64,000 nucleotides of DNA from Streptomyces sp. 2131.1 (lineage in GTDB: Bacteria > Actinomycetota > Actinomycetes > Streptomycetales > Streptomycetaceae): assembly GCF_900105515.1 (NCBI RefSeq), contig NZ_FNSY01000001.1:6932001-6996000 (forward strand). Direction: 5' to 3'. Below, in pieces: positions 35,036-44,760 of this stretch. The notes below the pieces were generated by a model. That model did not search any database. It was not told where the DNA came from and saw only the letters and a list, made by a program, of their open reading frames with translations. Each line of letters begins with the position of its first letter. Positions within the stretch are counted from its first letter, which is position 1. Made by a program: the position numbers and the translations under genes.

Positions 35036-35902
35036 CCTCTTCAAGCGGTCGAACCGTCGGAGCAGTGCGTCCGCCGGGAGCTGACCCAACCGCCCACCTT
35101 TCGTTGGTCACACATCAGCCGCGGATCCGGGACGTCGCGCCCGCTACGGCCCCTCCGGCCCTGACATCGAGCCGGAAGCCGTCGACGTCTATTGCGCCTT
35201 CCTGGAGGGCGCGCCTCTGCCGGGCCGGGAAAACGGCTGACGGCGCGCCCTTGCGAGCGGGGTTGTCCGGGTCTTGACCGAATAGGCGGAGAGCGCTCCT
35301 GAACTGCAACGGTGGGGCTTTTCCGGGGTCTTGTCAGCTGCACGGAAAGAAGTAATATCCAGGTAAATGAGAGTGGCTGGTCGTACCCGCGTGTCCGCAT
35401 TGAGGGCAGCGGCCGGGCAGTGGCCGCTGACGCCAGTTCCTGCCTCCCGAAGCGCTGGGTTCCGGCCGCCGACCTTTTTGGGCCGTAGCCGGGCACGCGG
35501 AGGCACCCCTACGGGTCCATTCCGGCGTCGGGTTCCCGCACCACCGGCAGACACCGTGACCTTCCGGCTCATCGGCGGCAGGGGCGACCGCTCTGATCCC
35601 GTCGCGGCCGGGAGACTGAGCTTCCGGCCCTATCGGCAGGGGACCCCACCGCTCGTGGAGATGCGGCAGGATCACCGGGAACTGGGCTGCCAAAAAGGCT
35701 GGTTGTCCATCCAAGCCAAGCCGGCGAACCACCGAAAGGAAGGCCACGAGTCAAAGATCTACACCCTTGAACGAGCCCCACAAGTTCAACGGGTCCAAGC
35801 CGCATGTGCTCGTACCGTTATCATGCGAAGCGTACGGCACACGAGTGACTCGGTTAACGTTGAATGACTTATGTCAACCCGCGTTGAAGAAGGGCACTAT
35901 TC
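35036..35902. other. 867-bp region with a promoter but no convincing gene
   Basis: The longest open frames (for example 35367-35867 plus) are Arg/Pro-rich with poor third-position GC bias. The last 150 bp are AT-richer than the surroundings. A well-formed promoter sits at 35331-35358. The region could hold a long leader, a small RNA, or gene debris. Confidence 0.4.
35331..35358 (+). promoter_or_regulatory. Strong-looking orphan promoter
   Basis: -35 TTGTCA (35331-35336), 16-bp spacer, -10 TAATAT (35353-35358). It is close to the consensus and unusually AT-rich for this DNA. Transcription would start near 35365, with 540 nt before the teichoic-acid-type gene at 35903. Confidence 0.55.
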
Positions 35903-38680
35903 ATGGCACAGTCCCTCGCCGCTCTCACCTCGGCAAGAGTGCGGAGGACCTTGCGCTTCTTTCCTGAGAGCTCACCGGCCGAGCGCGAGGAACTGTGTAC
36001 CACGGCGCGGGAACTGATCGACGTCCACGGTGAGGGAGTGCTCACTGGCCTCCCACCGACCGAGCGCGTCATATGGCATCTCGCTGCCGAGGGGCGAGCC
36101 GAGGACCTTGTCGAGGTGGTTCGGAGCCAGCGCCGGGACCCGGGCGCCTTTCTCGTGGCAGGCTCCCGGCGCCCCCGCCTGGTGCTCCCGGGGCTGCGGG
36201 GACTCGCGCTGCCTGAACGGATAGCCGCGCTCAAGCCCCTCGACCTGCCGGTGACGGCGCAGCTGACCTCGGTCGACTGGCGCGGCGACGATCTGGTGTG
36301 GGGAGGGTACGCGTTCGTCGCGAACCTGCCCCGTCCCTCGGGCCGCGTCATCGGCCGGTTCGCGGTGCTGGAGAACGGCGAGACCGGCCGCCGCATCAAG
36401 CTGCGCATGCGCCGCACCAGTAACGAGCAGGCCACCGTCGCCTCCGAACAGGCGCTGCACTGCTACGACCGCACGGGTTTCGAAGTCGTCGTCCCTGCCC
36501 GTCGGCTGCGCGAGCTCGCCGAGAGCGGTGCCGGCCAGTGGTTCCTGTACATCGGGATTCCGGGACCGGGCGGGCCCTACGGCGCCCGGGTGCGCCAGCG
36601 CGACGCGGGCACGGCCGGGCACAACCAGGTCCGTCATCTGGCGGACGGCTCACGTCTCGTGGTCGGCTTCACCAAGAACGCCGTGAGCATCACGGTGCAG
36701 CAGCCTGCTGTCGAGGTCGAGTCCTGCACCGTCGCGGACGGCGAACTGCGACTCGTCACCAGGGCACGGCGCGGGGCCGAGGCCCCCACCGCCGTGCGCA
36801 TCGTCGAAGGCGACAACAGACTTGACAGCCCGCTCACTCCGCTGTCCGGTTCCCCTGATGCGTTCCGGCGCCACCGAGCGGTCTTCAGCCTTGCCAGACT
36901 GACCGAGAACGACCTGCCGGGAACCAAGACCCTTCAGTTCAAAGTGACCTTGCGCGGAGATGACGGGCGGGGCCATGAGGCCCTCCTCGCCGAGGGCTTC
37001 ACGACCTCGAGACATGGGCTTACGCCCGGCCGCGAGCTGGCCGTCCACCGCGACGGGCCCGGCAGGCTGGTGTTGCTGACGCGAGCTGTGCGCCCCGTCG
37101 TCGACACGATGACCGTGACGGGGCCGGGAGAGCTGGTGCTCGAGGGCACGTATCCCGGTGGGGAGGGGGCCGGGAAGAAGTTCGTTCTGCGCCACGGCGT
37201 CCGCTTCGAGGAGAAGGAACTGCCGGTCGAGCTCACCGACGGGCGGTTCACACTTCGGATCAACACCGAGGCGGCTCCCCAGACGCACGGTCCCGAGCTG
37301 CCTCTGTGCCCAGGCCGCTGGTACCTCTTCTTCCGCGACGCGGACGCCTGGGACAAGTCCGGGGACGTCCCGGTGACCTTGCGTCCGGAGCGGGTGCAGG
37401 AGCTGCCCCTGTGCTCAAGTGGCCCACAGCGTGCTTACACCGTGGACCGCCGCTACTTCGACCGCATCTTCATCGAACCGGAACGGCTGCTCGGCCCCGA
37501 CGAGCACGGCGCCTACCGGCAGCGCATACTGCGCGAGAAATACTTCCACGAGCAGCGCAAGCTCCCCCTGCGCGACGCGGTCCTCTACCTGAGCCTCGAC
37601 GGCCGGCAGTTCTCGGACTCCCCGCGCGCGGTCTACGAGGAGCTGGTGCGCCGGGGGACCGAGGTCGAGCACATCTGGACCCGGGACGGGGGGCTGCCCG
37701 AGATGCCGTCGGAAGCCCGGGTGGTGAGCTGGGGCAGCCGCGAGTGGTACGAGGCACTGGCGCGCAGCCGCTACGTCGTCGTCAATTCGCCGGTGGGCGA
37801 CTGGTTCGTCACCCGCCCCGGGCAACGGGTCGTGCAGACCTGGCACGGCACGCCGCTGAAGAAGATCGGCAAGGACCTGCAGGGGTCTCCCCAGTCGAGT
37901 CCCGCCTATATCGCCGGCCTGCCGCACAGCTATCGGCAGTTCGACTTCGTGGTGTCGCCGAACGCGTACACCACGGAGATCATGCGCAGGGCGTACTCCA
38001 TCGAACGCGACATGCTGGAGAGCGGTTATCCGCGCAACGACGTCTTCCACGCCCCCGACCGCGAGGCGCGGGCCGCGCGGGTCAGGGAGCGGCTCGGCCT
38101 GCCCGAGGGCAAGAAGGTGGTGCTCTACGCCCCCACCTGGCGGGAGGACCAGCGGCACGCGAACAAGATGTACAAACTCGATCTGCGCATCGACCTGGCC
38201 GCGGCCCAGGCCGAACTCGGCCACGACCATGTGCTGCTTTTCCGTAAGCACCCGAGGGTCCATGACAACGTACCGGGTGCCGGCCGGGGCTTCGTGTGGG
38301 ACGTCACCCGCTACCCGGACATCGCAGATCTTTACCTCGTCGCCGACGTCCTGATCACCGACTACTCCTCGGCGCTGTTCGACTTCGCGCACTCGGGCAA
38401 GCCCATGCTGTTCTTCACCTACGACCTGGAGCACTACCGGGACTCGCTGCGCGGCCTGTACTTCGACTTCACCACCCGGGCGCCCGGCCCGCTGCTGAAG
38501 ACATCCGAAGAGCTGGTCAAGGCCCTGCGCGACGTCGACGCCGTCGAAGCGGAGTACCGAGACAAGTACGCCCAGTTCAAGAAGGACTTCTGCGAGCCCG
38601 GGGACGGTCTCGCGACGGCGCGGGTCGTGGACCGGATGCTCGTCGGCGGACCGCACGCCGCAGCCCGGACCGACGCCTGA
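35903..38680 (+). CDS. CDP-glycerol glycerophosphotransferase (TagF-like), N-terminally short
   Basis: 925 residues. The C-terminal 380 or so form the glycerophosphotransferase domain: EYFDR-type start (YTVDRRYFDRIFIEPERLLG), QTWHGTPLKKIGKDLQG (catalytic His648 region), VLYAPTWREDQRHA, LLFRKHPRVHDNVP and DVLITDYSSALFDF (Asp820). The middle 450 residues are beta-rich repeats of the type found between the domains in actinobacterial polymerases. Many homologues also carry an N-terminal GT2 glycosyltransferase; here the protein opens in the linker (SARVRRTLRFFPESSPAERE), so that domain is absent. It would polymerise polyol-phosphate wall polymer at the membrane. The ATG has only a distant GAAGAAGGG. 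Confidence 0.87.
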   Translation: MAQSLAALTSARVRRTLRFFPESSPAEREELCTTARELIDVHGEGVLTGLPPTERVIWHLAAEGRAEDLVEVVRSQRRDPGAFLVAGSRRPRLVLPGLRGLALPERIAALKPLDLPVTAQLTSVDWRGDDLVWGGYAFVANLPRPSGRVIGRFAVLENGETGRRIKLRMRRTSNEQATVASEQALHCYDRTGFEVVVPARRLRELAESGAGQWFLYIGIPGPGGPYGARVRQRDAGTAGHNQVRHLADGSRLVVGFTKNAVSITVQQPAVEVESCTVADGELRLVTRARRGAEAPTAVRIVEGDNRLDSPLTPLSGSPDAFRRHRAVFSLARLTENDLPGTKTLQFKVTLRGDDGRGHEALLAEGFTTSRHGLTPGRELAVHRDGPGRLVLLTRAVRPVVDTMTVTGPGELVLEGTYPGGEGAGKKFVLRHGVRFEEKELPVELTDGRFTLRINTEAAPQTHGPELPLCPGRWYLFFRDADAWDKSGDVPVTLRPERVQELPLCSSGPQRAYTVDRRYFDRIFIEPERLLGPDEHGAYRQRILREKYFHEQRKLPLRDAVLYLSLDGRQFSDSPRAVYEELVRRGTEVEHIWTRDGGLPEMPSEARVVSWGSREWYEALARSRYVVVNSPVGDWFVTRPGQRVVQTWHGTPLKKIGKDLQGSPQSSPAYIAGLPHSYRQFDFVVSPNAYTTEIMRRAYSIERDMLESGYPRNDVFHAPDREARAARVRERLGLPEGKKVVLYAPTWREDQRHANKMYKLDLRIDLAAAQAELGHDHVLLFRKHPRVHDNVPGAGRGFVWDVTRYPDIADLYLVADVLITDYSSALFDFAHSGKPMLFFTYDLEHYRDSLRGLYFDFTTRAPGPLLKTSEELVKALRDVDAVEAEYRDKYAQFKKDFCEPGDGLATARVVDRMLVGGPHAAARTDA

Positions 38681-38739
38681 GCACTGTGTGTGCCGGATAC
38701 CCCCGTTCGTGGTGGCCAGGCTGCTGAGCCGGAGTCTTC

Positions 38740-39051
38740 GTGGAGGATGTCCCCGAGGCGGTCGCGGCGGTGGAGGCCGAGGTGGGTCTGCCGGTGCAGG
38801 TCGGACTGGTTCGGGGGGCGGGGCTCAGCTATGCCGTCAAACTCGTGAACACGCCGCCGGACGTGCCGTGGGGGCTGGTGGACATGAGGAACTTGTCTCA
38901 GTCGGTGCGGGGCTGGAGGAGCTTGAAGGCCAGGCACGCGGTGGTGCGTTGGGCCGCGTGGCGCAGACGTATCGGGGCGGGTACAGCCGGGGCCGGCGTC
39001 GGGGGAGTGGCGGCCAGGCGGGGAAGAGCGCTTCGGCGTTGGTGCGGTTGA
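38740..39051 (+). pseudogene. Gene remnant of unknown family
   Basis: The first 75 residues read as real protein (VEDVPEAVAAVEAEVGLPVQ, SYAVKLVNTPPDVPWGLVDM, RNLSQSVRGWRSLKARH), then decay into RRRIGAGTAGAGVGGVAARR. No family recognised. It lies after the TagF-like gene and may be the truncated start of a deleted gene. Confidence 0.3.
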
Positions 39052-39301
39052 CGGCCGTGAGTGTGCCCGGGTCACCTGTCGCGAGAGGAATCGGAGACTT
39101 GCTGCGACTGGAGCGTGCTCGTGCCTTCTCGCTCGATGACGAGATTTGGTTGCCCAAGGGCCGCCCCTCCATGACGGCCACCTCCCCCTCATCCAGCACC
39201 CAATCGGTCCGCGAAGCGCTGGAGCATGTCGTCCTGATGGGGCGATCCACTGATCGACGCCCCCTCAATGCTTGCGGCAGCTCGCATGGAAGCCTGTCCA
39301 C

Positions 39302-39763
39302 ATGGATGCGTTCGCGGACCGACTCGACGGCGGGTGGAAGTGGTGGGAGGCCGCCATCGAAGAAGCACAGGAGGGGCGCTGGGTCCGTGACGCCGTGGAA
39401 CGGCAGGTCATCAAGGACATCGGGGCCGCCACAAATCCTCTCCATGGCGGACGTATGGCCCCGTTCACCGAGGACTCGTGGCACGTACGTATCGGGAGGA
39501 TCGCGAACTGGGCCGGGGTACTGCGGCTCGCGGCCCGATCAGGCGGATGGGTGCTCGAACCCGTCGCCGGACGCATCCCGCCAAACCCTGCCGGCATGGC
39601 CGAGCTGCTGTCTGGCATCTACGCGGTCGGCGAGCAAGGAGAAATCTGGATGCGGCAGCTCCTGACGGGTGTGCTGCCACCAGAGAACGAGATCGCGAAG
39701 GCTGAAGGCTTCCTCACCGGGCCGGGATCCGTAGAGGACCTCGAGCTCTTCTTCTACGACTGA
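39302..39763 (+). CDS. Hypothetical protein, 153 aa
   Basis: It begins MDAFADRLDGGWKWWEAAIE and continues IGAATNPLHGGRMAPFTED and SWHVRIGRIANWAGVLRLAA to LLSGIYAVGEQGEIWMRQLL, ending ELFFYD. Composition and codon bias are consistent with a real soluble protein. The start ATG has GGAAG 8 nt upstream; an in-frame ATG ten codons earlier is possible. No family is recognised. It lies immediately upstream of an IS5 remnant in the opposite orientation. Confidence 0.5.
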   Translation: MDAFADRLDGGWKWWEAAIEEAQEGRWVRDAVERQVIKDIGAATNPLHGGRMAPFTEDSWHVRIGRIANWAGVLRLAARSGGWVLEPVAGRIPPNPAGMAELLSGIYAVGEQGEIWMRQLLTGVLPPENEIAKAEGFLTGPGSVEDLELFFYD

Positions 39764-39778
39764 ATCACCGTTGCTTCG

Positions 39779-40225
39779 TCGTCATCGCCGCGCCCATATG
39801 AGGATGGCGGCGAGGTGGAGTGCGGCCTGGTAGGCGGTGGCGAGCTTGTGCCGGGGCGTCGCCGGCCTGGCCTGCGGTGACGTGAAGAGTGAGGGGGCGT
39901 GCACGGCTGTCGCCAGCGAGGTGGACCTTCGTGCTCAGGCCGCCACGGGAGCGTCCAAGCGCATGGTCACCGGTTCGTCCCGACCTGGAGCCCTTTTTCC
40001 GGCTCCGGCGGCGTGCTGGTGAGCCCGGCAGACGGCGGAGTCCACGGACGTGGTCCAGCCGATATCTTCAGCACCTTCGGTGGCTGCCAGGACCGCGGCA
40101 AGGACGCGTTCCCAGGTGCCGTCCATAGCCCACCTGATCAGCCGTTTGCGGGCGGTCTGGAACGAGCCGAGTTCATCGGGCAGGTCCCGCCAAGGCGAGC
40201 AGGTGCGGTACTGGATGAAGCGATA
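39779..40225 (-). mobile_element. IS5-family transposase remnant
   Basis: Pieces of an IS427/IS5-group transposase in successive frames: YRTCSPWRDLPDELGSFQTA, RKRLIRWAMDGTWERVLAAV and SVDSAVCRAHQHAAGA, then after a frameshift GRSRGGLSTKVHLAGDSRAR, LTLHVTAGQAGDAP. A jump follows to the extreme C terminus (KLATAYQAALHLAAILIWAR). The first Asp (VDSAV) and the Ser-Lys motif survive. The middle with the second Asp and Glu is deleted, so it is inactive. No intact terminal repeats are seen. Confidence 0.85.
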
Positions 40226-40496
40226 GCAGCTCCGTAAGACCCCTACCGAGCAGCGCCCCACGCCGGCACTGGGCGCTGCCACGTTCCTTCGGTGCGCACC
40301 CGCGTGCCATGCGACATCCGCCGGAGCATCAACAGACCTGAGGCCTGGGTCGGAGCCGCCGGGGCAGACCGCCGACACGCGAATGGCGGGGCCGGCGAGC
40401 GGCACGCACCGGCACCGGAACCGGCACCGTCGGTTCGGGGCGTCGGCGGGTTGATCACGGCCCCATGGTGAGCACAGCGCTGCCAGCTGTCAGACG

Positions 40497-40727
40497 TCAC
40501 CGTTCCGGCAGCTTCAGGCGAAGACGATCCACCGCCTTCTTCACGTCGTCGAGCTGGTCGCCCAGCACCCGCATACGCCAGTCCAAGCGCTCCATCCGCG
40601 CGGCGGCCGCGAGCGACGCGAGCGACCGCGCCGGCTGTGCCGCATCTGCATCGCCGTCTCCTGCCTTCTTGGCATACCCGAGGGCAGCCCGAGTGCCGCT
40701 CCCGTCCGAGCCTCGGCCGGTGGACAC
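40497..40727 (-). CDS. Possible small coiled-coil protein
   Basis: 76 residues from GTG at 40727. The N-terminal half is Gly/Ala-rich, while the C-terminal half MERLDWRMRVLGDQLDDVKK, AVDRLRLKLPER has regular heptad spacing. GAGGG precedes the start. It might alternatively begin at the internal Met, giving 32 residues. No family is recognised. Confidence 0.4.
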   Translation of the reverse strand: MSTGRGSDGSGTRAALGYAKKAGDGDADAAQPARSLASLAAAARMERLDWRMRVLGDQLDDVKKAVDRLRLKLPER

Positions 40728-40931
40728 GCCCTACCCTCAGGGCCGGCAGGGCGCTCCGGGCACCTGCGGACCTGTACCCGCTGTCCATGCCGCCGGTATC
40801 CGGCCTCCCGGGCGGTGGCCGACGCCGCCTCAGGTGTGACACTACGTGTGCCACGAACGCAGAACGGTTCGGACCATAGACAGAACCTGTGGTGTTCACG
40901 TGACCGCGAACGGAAACAATGGGGTGGGGCA

Positions 40932-43628
40932 TTGAGCCCGCGCACAAAGCACGCGTACAAACCGCTGAGCCTGAAGAGACGGGCCTGGCTGACCATCGGC
41001 GCCGTCGTCGTGAGCGGGGCGGGGGCGACGGCCTACGCCGTCGCCGGGCCGGGCGACAACGGGCCGGCGCACGATCACAAGGGGCGGGCCGCGGCCGTGC
41101 GTACGGTCAAGCTCGCCGGCCAGGGCGCCGGACGCAAGGGGCTGCCGAAGCAGGACACCGCGCAGTTCAGCGCCGCACTGCTGACCTGGTCGGACCCGGA
41201 CGTGAAGCTCAGGGGGACCGCCCAGATCCGGTCGAAGGAGGCCGGTACCGGCGAGTGGTCGGGCTGGCAGGCCCTGCCGGACGATCCCTTCTCCGCCGAC
41301 GGCAAGGAGGCCGAGGACGCGGCCACCCGCGGCGGTACCGCCTCCGTGTGGACAGGGCCGTCGGACGGCGTCGAGGTACGGGTCGTGGCCGCCGACGGCT
41401 CCGCCACCGCTCTCCCGTCCGGCATGGACGTGAAGCTTCTCGACCCGGGGACCGACCCGAAGAGCGCCGCAAAGCCCGTCGCGTACGCGCAGGACATCAC
41501 GCCGGCGCCGACGGACACGCCCACCGACACGGCCACGCCCACACCGACGGGTACGGACACCGCGACGCCACCGCCGAGTGGCTCGGCGTCCCCGACGGAC
41601 AGCGCCTCGCCGAGCACCACTTCCAGCGAGACGGCCACGGCCTCCCCGTCTCCGACGGTCCCGGCTCCTCGCCCCTCGACCGTCGTCAAGCCGCCGGTCA
41701 TCACCCAGGCCGAGTGGGGCGCCTCCACGGACTACGACGGCACGCCCGGGTACGGCCAGGAGATCAAGGCCGCCGTCGTCCACCACACCGGCGTCGACCA
41801 GGACAACGCGGTCCCGTGCAGCCAGTCGAAGGCCCGGATGCGCACCATCCAGCAGGAGCACTTCGCTCGCGGCTACTACGACATCGGCTACAACTTCGTC
41901 GTCGACCGGTGTGGCCAGATCTTCGAGGGCCGCAGCGGCGGCATGGACCTCCCCGTGGTCGGCGCCCATGACGTCGGCTTCAACACGAACACGGTCGGCA
42001 TCTCGTACATCGGCAACACGATGACGCTGAAGCCGACCCGGGCCGGCCTGGAAGCCATCTCCCGTGTCATCGCCTGGAAGTTCGGCATGTACGGCATCAG
42101 CCCGACCTCCAGCGTGACGCTGGTGTCCGGATCGCCGCTCGGCCAGGACGGCAACAAGGTCGCCCAGGGCGCCTCGATCACACTGCCCCGGGTCTTCGGT
42201 CACCGTGACACCAACAACACGCTCTGCCCCGGCGACGGGCTGTTCACCAAATTGTCGCTGATCCGTACGCTCGCTGCAGCGCCCGGCATCTCGCACGCAC
42301 TCACCCGCACGGACTTCAACGGTGACGGTGTGACCGACCTGGTCGCCGGAACCCCGAAGACGGGCAGCAGCGCCGGTTCGCTCACGGTCGTCCCGGGTGG
42401 CGACGACGGCCCCGTCGCCTCCGCCAAGAAGATCATCGACCAGAACAGCGCCGGCGTCCCCGGCAGCTCGGAGTCCGGTGACCTCTTCGGTACGTCCAAC
42501 GCCTACGGCGATGTGAACGGCGACGGCTACGGCGACCTGGTCATCGGCTCGCCCGGCGAGGACGACACCAGCGGCCACGCCGACTCGGGCTTCGTCACCG
42601 TGATGTACGGCCCCGCGCTCACCACCGGCACGTCGTACGGGACCGCCACCGCGACCCGCGCCGCCGGTGAGAAGCTCGGCACCTCCGTCGCCACCGGTGA
42701 CTTCAACGCGGACGGCATGGCCGACGTCTTCTCGGTCGCGCCCGGCAAGCCCGGCCGCTGGTGGTCGTACGACTCCAAGTCCGGTGCGGCGAAGTCGGGA
42801 TACCTGAACACCACCGCCTATACCGCGGCCGTCTCCTACGCGGCCGTCGCCACCGGTGACTTCAACCGGGACGGCTACGCGGACGCCGCCGTCAACTTCC
42901 GTGACCCGACCGGCATTTCCCGGCTGCTTTGGTTGAAGGGCTCGGCCACCGGCCTGCAACGCGTCGGCGTTCTCACCGCGAAGGGCGGCCGCTCACTCGC
43001 CGCCGGTGACGTCACCGGCGACGGCATCGACGACCTGGTCGTGGGGCAACCCGGCACGACCGAGTCCGGTTCGACCGCCAAGGGCGGCACGGTCGCCCTG
43101 GTCAAGGGCACGACGACTGGCCTCACTTCGACCGGTGTGATCACTCTCGGACAGGACTCCGCCAATGTGCCGGGTACCGGTGAGACTGGCGATGACCTGG
43201 GCGCTTCCGTCGCCGTCGGCGACTACAACCTGGACGGATACGCGGACGTTCTGGCCGGAGCCCCGAACGAGGACATCACCCGCGGTGGTGTGAGCCGAGT
43301 GAACGCCGGTTCGGTCATCCTCTTCAAGGGCACCTCCGCCGGCATCTCCGGCACCGGCTCGATCGCGTACAGCCAGGACACGGCCGACGTCAGCGGCGAC
43401 ACCGAGTCCGGCGACCGGCTCGGGTCCTCCGTCCTCCTCCAGGACCTGTCCGGTTACGGCCGTGCGGACCTGGCGATCGGCGCGGACGGCGAGAACGCCG
43501 GTGACGGCGTCTTCCTCCAGATGGACAGCGGCAGCGCGGGCGTGTCCGCCAAGAGCGCGATCTACTACGGCCGTTCCAACCTCGGTACCCCGGCCGCGGC
43601 CCATGTCGGCCAGACGCTGACGCCGTAG
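40932..43628 (+). CDS. Secreted N-acetylmuramoyl-L-alanine amidase (PGRP) with FG-GAP repeats
   Basis: 898 residues, TTG start after GGGGTGGGGC. Signal/anchor: LSLKRRAWLTIGAVVVSGAG. Residues 60-190 form a beta domain, then a Pro/Thr/Ser linker (TPTDTATPTPTGTDTATPPP). The PGRP/amidase_2 domain follows: TQAEWGAS, AAVVHHTGVDQDN (zinc His), YYDIGYNFVVDRCGQIFEGR, VGISYIGN and VFGHRDTNNTLCPGD (zinc His and Cys). The C-terminal 400 residues hold several FG-GAP/VCBS repeats with calcium loops (TDFNGDGVTDLVAG, DVNGDGYGDLVIG, DFNADGMADVF, DFNRDGYADAAV, DYNLDGYADVLAG), likely a beta-propeller. It would cleave peptidoglycan stem peptides at the cell surface. Confidence 0.9.
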   Translation: MSPRTKHAYKPLSLKRRAWLTIGAVVVSGAGATAYAVAGPGDNGPAHDHKGRAAAVRTVKLAGQGAGRKGLPKQDTAQFSAALLTWSDPDVKLRGTAQIRSKEAGTGEWSGWQALPDDPFSADGKEAEDAATRGGTASVWTGPSDGVEVRVVAADGSATALPSGMDVKLLDPGTDPKSAAKPVAYAQDITPAPTDTPTDTATPTPTGTDTATPPPSGSASPTDSASPSTTSSETATASPSPTVPAPRPSTVVKPPVITQAEWGASTDYDGTPGYGQEIKAAVVHHTGVDQDNAVPCSQSKARMRTIQQEHFARGYYDIGYNFVVDRCGQIFEGRSGGMDLPVVGAHDVGFNTNTVGISYIGNTMTLKPTRAGLEAISRVIAWKFGMYGISPTSSVTLVSGSPLGQDGNKVAQGASITLPRVFGHRDTNNTLCPGDGLFTKLSLIRTLAAAPGISHALTRTDFNGDGVTDLVAGTPKTGSSAGSLTVVPGGDDGPVASAKKIIDQNSAGVPGSSESGDLFGTSNAYGDVNGDGYGDLVIGSPGEDDTSGHADSGFVTVMYGPALTTGTSYGTATATRAAGEKLGTSVATGDFNADGMADVFSVAPGKPGRWWSYDSKSGAAKSGYLNTTAYTAAVSYAAVATGDFNRDGYADAAVNFRDPTGISRLLWLKGSATGLQRVGVLTAKGGRSLAAGDVTGDGIDDLVVGQPGTTESGSTAKGGTVALVKGTTTGLTSTGVITLGQDSANVPGTGETGDDLGASVAVGDYNLDGYADVLAGAPNEDITRGGVSRVNAGSVILFKGTSAGISGTGSIAYSQDTADVSGDTESGDRLGSSVLLQDLSGYGRADLAIGADGENAGDGVFLQMDSGSAGVSAKSAIYYGRSNLGTPAAAHVGQTLTP

Positions 43629-43632
43629 GAAT

Positions 43633-43686
43633 ACAGGCACAACAGGCACAACAGGCACAACAGGCACAACAGGCATAACAGGCAGG
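43633..43686. repeat. 9-bp tandem repeat, six units
   Basis: Unit ACAGGCACA: four perfect copies from 43633 to 43668, then ACAGGCATA and ACAGGCAGG. It begins 4 nt after the amidase stop codon and runs up to its terminator. The low complexity, in a stretch lacking coding pressure, suggests slippage expansion. Confidence 0.9.
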
Positions 43687-43692
43687 ACCGGA

Positions 43693-43731
43693 GGGGCCGG
43701 CACCCAGTGAGGACTGCTGGGTACCGGCCCC
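43693..43731 (+). terminator. Terminator after the amidase
   Basis: 15-bp stem GGGGCCGGCACCCAG / CTGGGTACCGGCCCC with one mismatch and a 9-nt loop. Confidence 0.75.
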
Positions 43732-44573
43732 TGCACGTATGCACGGGCCGGGAGGACTTCACACCTGCCGGGCGAAGGACCCTGCGCCGTAGTTCCTGCG
43801 GTGGGGCTGTCGCCTTACGTGTTTTCAGGTGATCGGGATCATCCGGCGACTGCCCGGCCTTCCGGTGGTGCCCTTCGCGCCCAGCACAAGTTCGCCATGC
43901 CTGGAACTCCTCCAACTGTTATGCCCAGAGCAATCGCAGCCTCCACTCCGCCCGCGGGATTCCGTCCGGAACGGAAGGGCACGGTACAAGCCCCGGGCTT
44001 CTCGCGCTGTGCGGGCACCAGCAGGTGTGGACGGAGAATGCGGTTCAGTTCCAGATGAAGAGTGCGCTGCCGGGGGCGACCTCACCGGAGTCCACCACGA
44101 CGCTCAGCTGGTCCGCCGAGGCTTCCAGCGCGATGACCGGTGAGATGGGCGATGTCCCGGCGGTTTCGACGGCGGCCGGATTCCACTTGAAGGAGGAATC
44201 GCGCAGCCGTGCGGAGGCGGGCGCGAAGTTCGGGCAGACGGCAGGCCGCGTCCTGGAACCGGCACGAGTCGATGAGGTGTGGGAAGCCTTGATGGCACTG
44301 GAGTCGACCACCGATCCGGACCTCCTGCGCCGCCTCACCTGCCGCTGAGGCGTCCCACCCGGGCCGGTAGTAGCAGCCTTGCACACGGCGACGGCGCCGA
44401 TGCGTCCGCCTGTCCGCGGACCGATCGACACGATGTGTCCCGATTGGGCCGAGGGCCCAAGTCCCGCGGCCATTCCGGCCCGTCGGATTGGAGCCCTGGC
44501 CCGGTCGACTCCGGTTCACTGCTCGCGAAGCACGCACCTGGCTGCGAGCGATGCGACGAGGAGTTCCCTGACC
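43732..44573. other. Patchwork of coding debris
   Basis: A minus-strand tail ending at 44045 (FKWNPAAVETAGTSPISPVI, SVVVDSGEVAPGSALFIWN) and a plus-strand piece ending at 44348 (AEAGAKFGQTAGRVLEPARV, DEVWEALMALESTTDPDLL) both have Streptomyces-like codon bias. They meet head-on near 44190 without recognisable starts. Each is probably the 3' end of a lost gene. Nothing supportable elsewhere in the region. Confidence 0.35.
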
Positions 44574-44760
44574 ATGAGCGAAAAGGCGCAACCTGACCGG
44601 GCGGGCCGCGCGACGGCCCCGGCGAACCGGCCCTCCCGGCGTACGGTGCCCGCCGGATCCGTGCTGGCCGCTGCAGCCGCGTTCGGCGCCGTAGCGCCCG
44701 GGGCCGCGGCGGCACCCCAGGACACCCTGGTGCGGGTGTCCTCACACGCGGGACGACGGG
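44574..44760 (+). pseudogene. N-terminal fragment of a Tat-exported protein
   Basis: ATG 44574 lies after GAGGAGTTCCCTGACC. The peptide MSEKAQPDRAGRATAPANRP then SRRTVPAGSVLAAAAAFGAV is a twin-arginine signal (SRRTV) with hydrophobic core and AAA cleavage region, followed by about 15 mature residues. The frame then runs antisense into the PAP2 gene and loses protein character. A secreted enzyme was evidently cut off by a rearrangement at about 44760. Confidence 0.6.

Noticed and set aside
35367..35867. A 166-codon open frame just after a strong promoter
   Set aside because: Codon third positions lack Streptomyces GC bias, the peptide is Arg/Pro-rich without structure, and it has no homologous motif. 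Kept only as a non-coding candidate.
39302..39763. Calling the hypothetical protein an immunity protein
   Set aside because: No toxin gene is adjacent and no family is recognisable; length alone is not evidence.
43633..43686. Possible CRISPR-like repeat array
   Set aside because: Units are 9 bp and directly adjacent without spacers; it is a simple tandem repeat.
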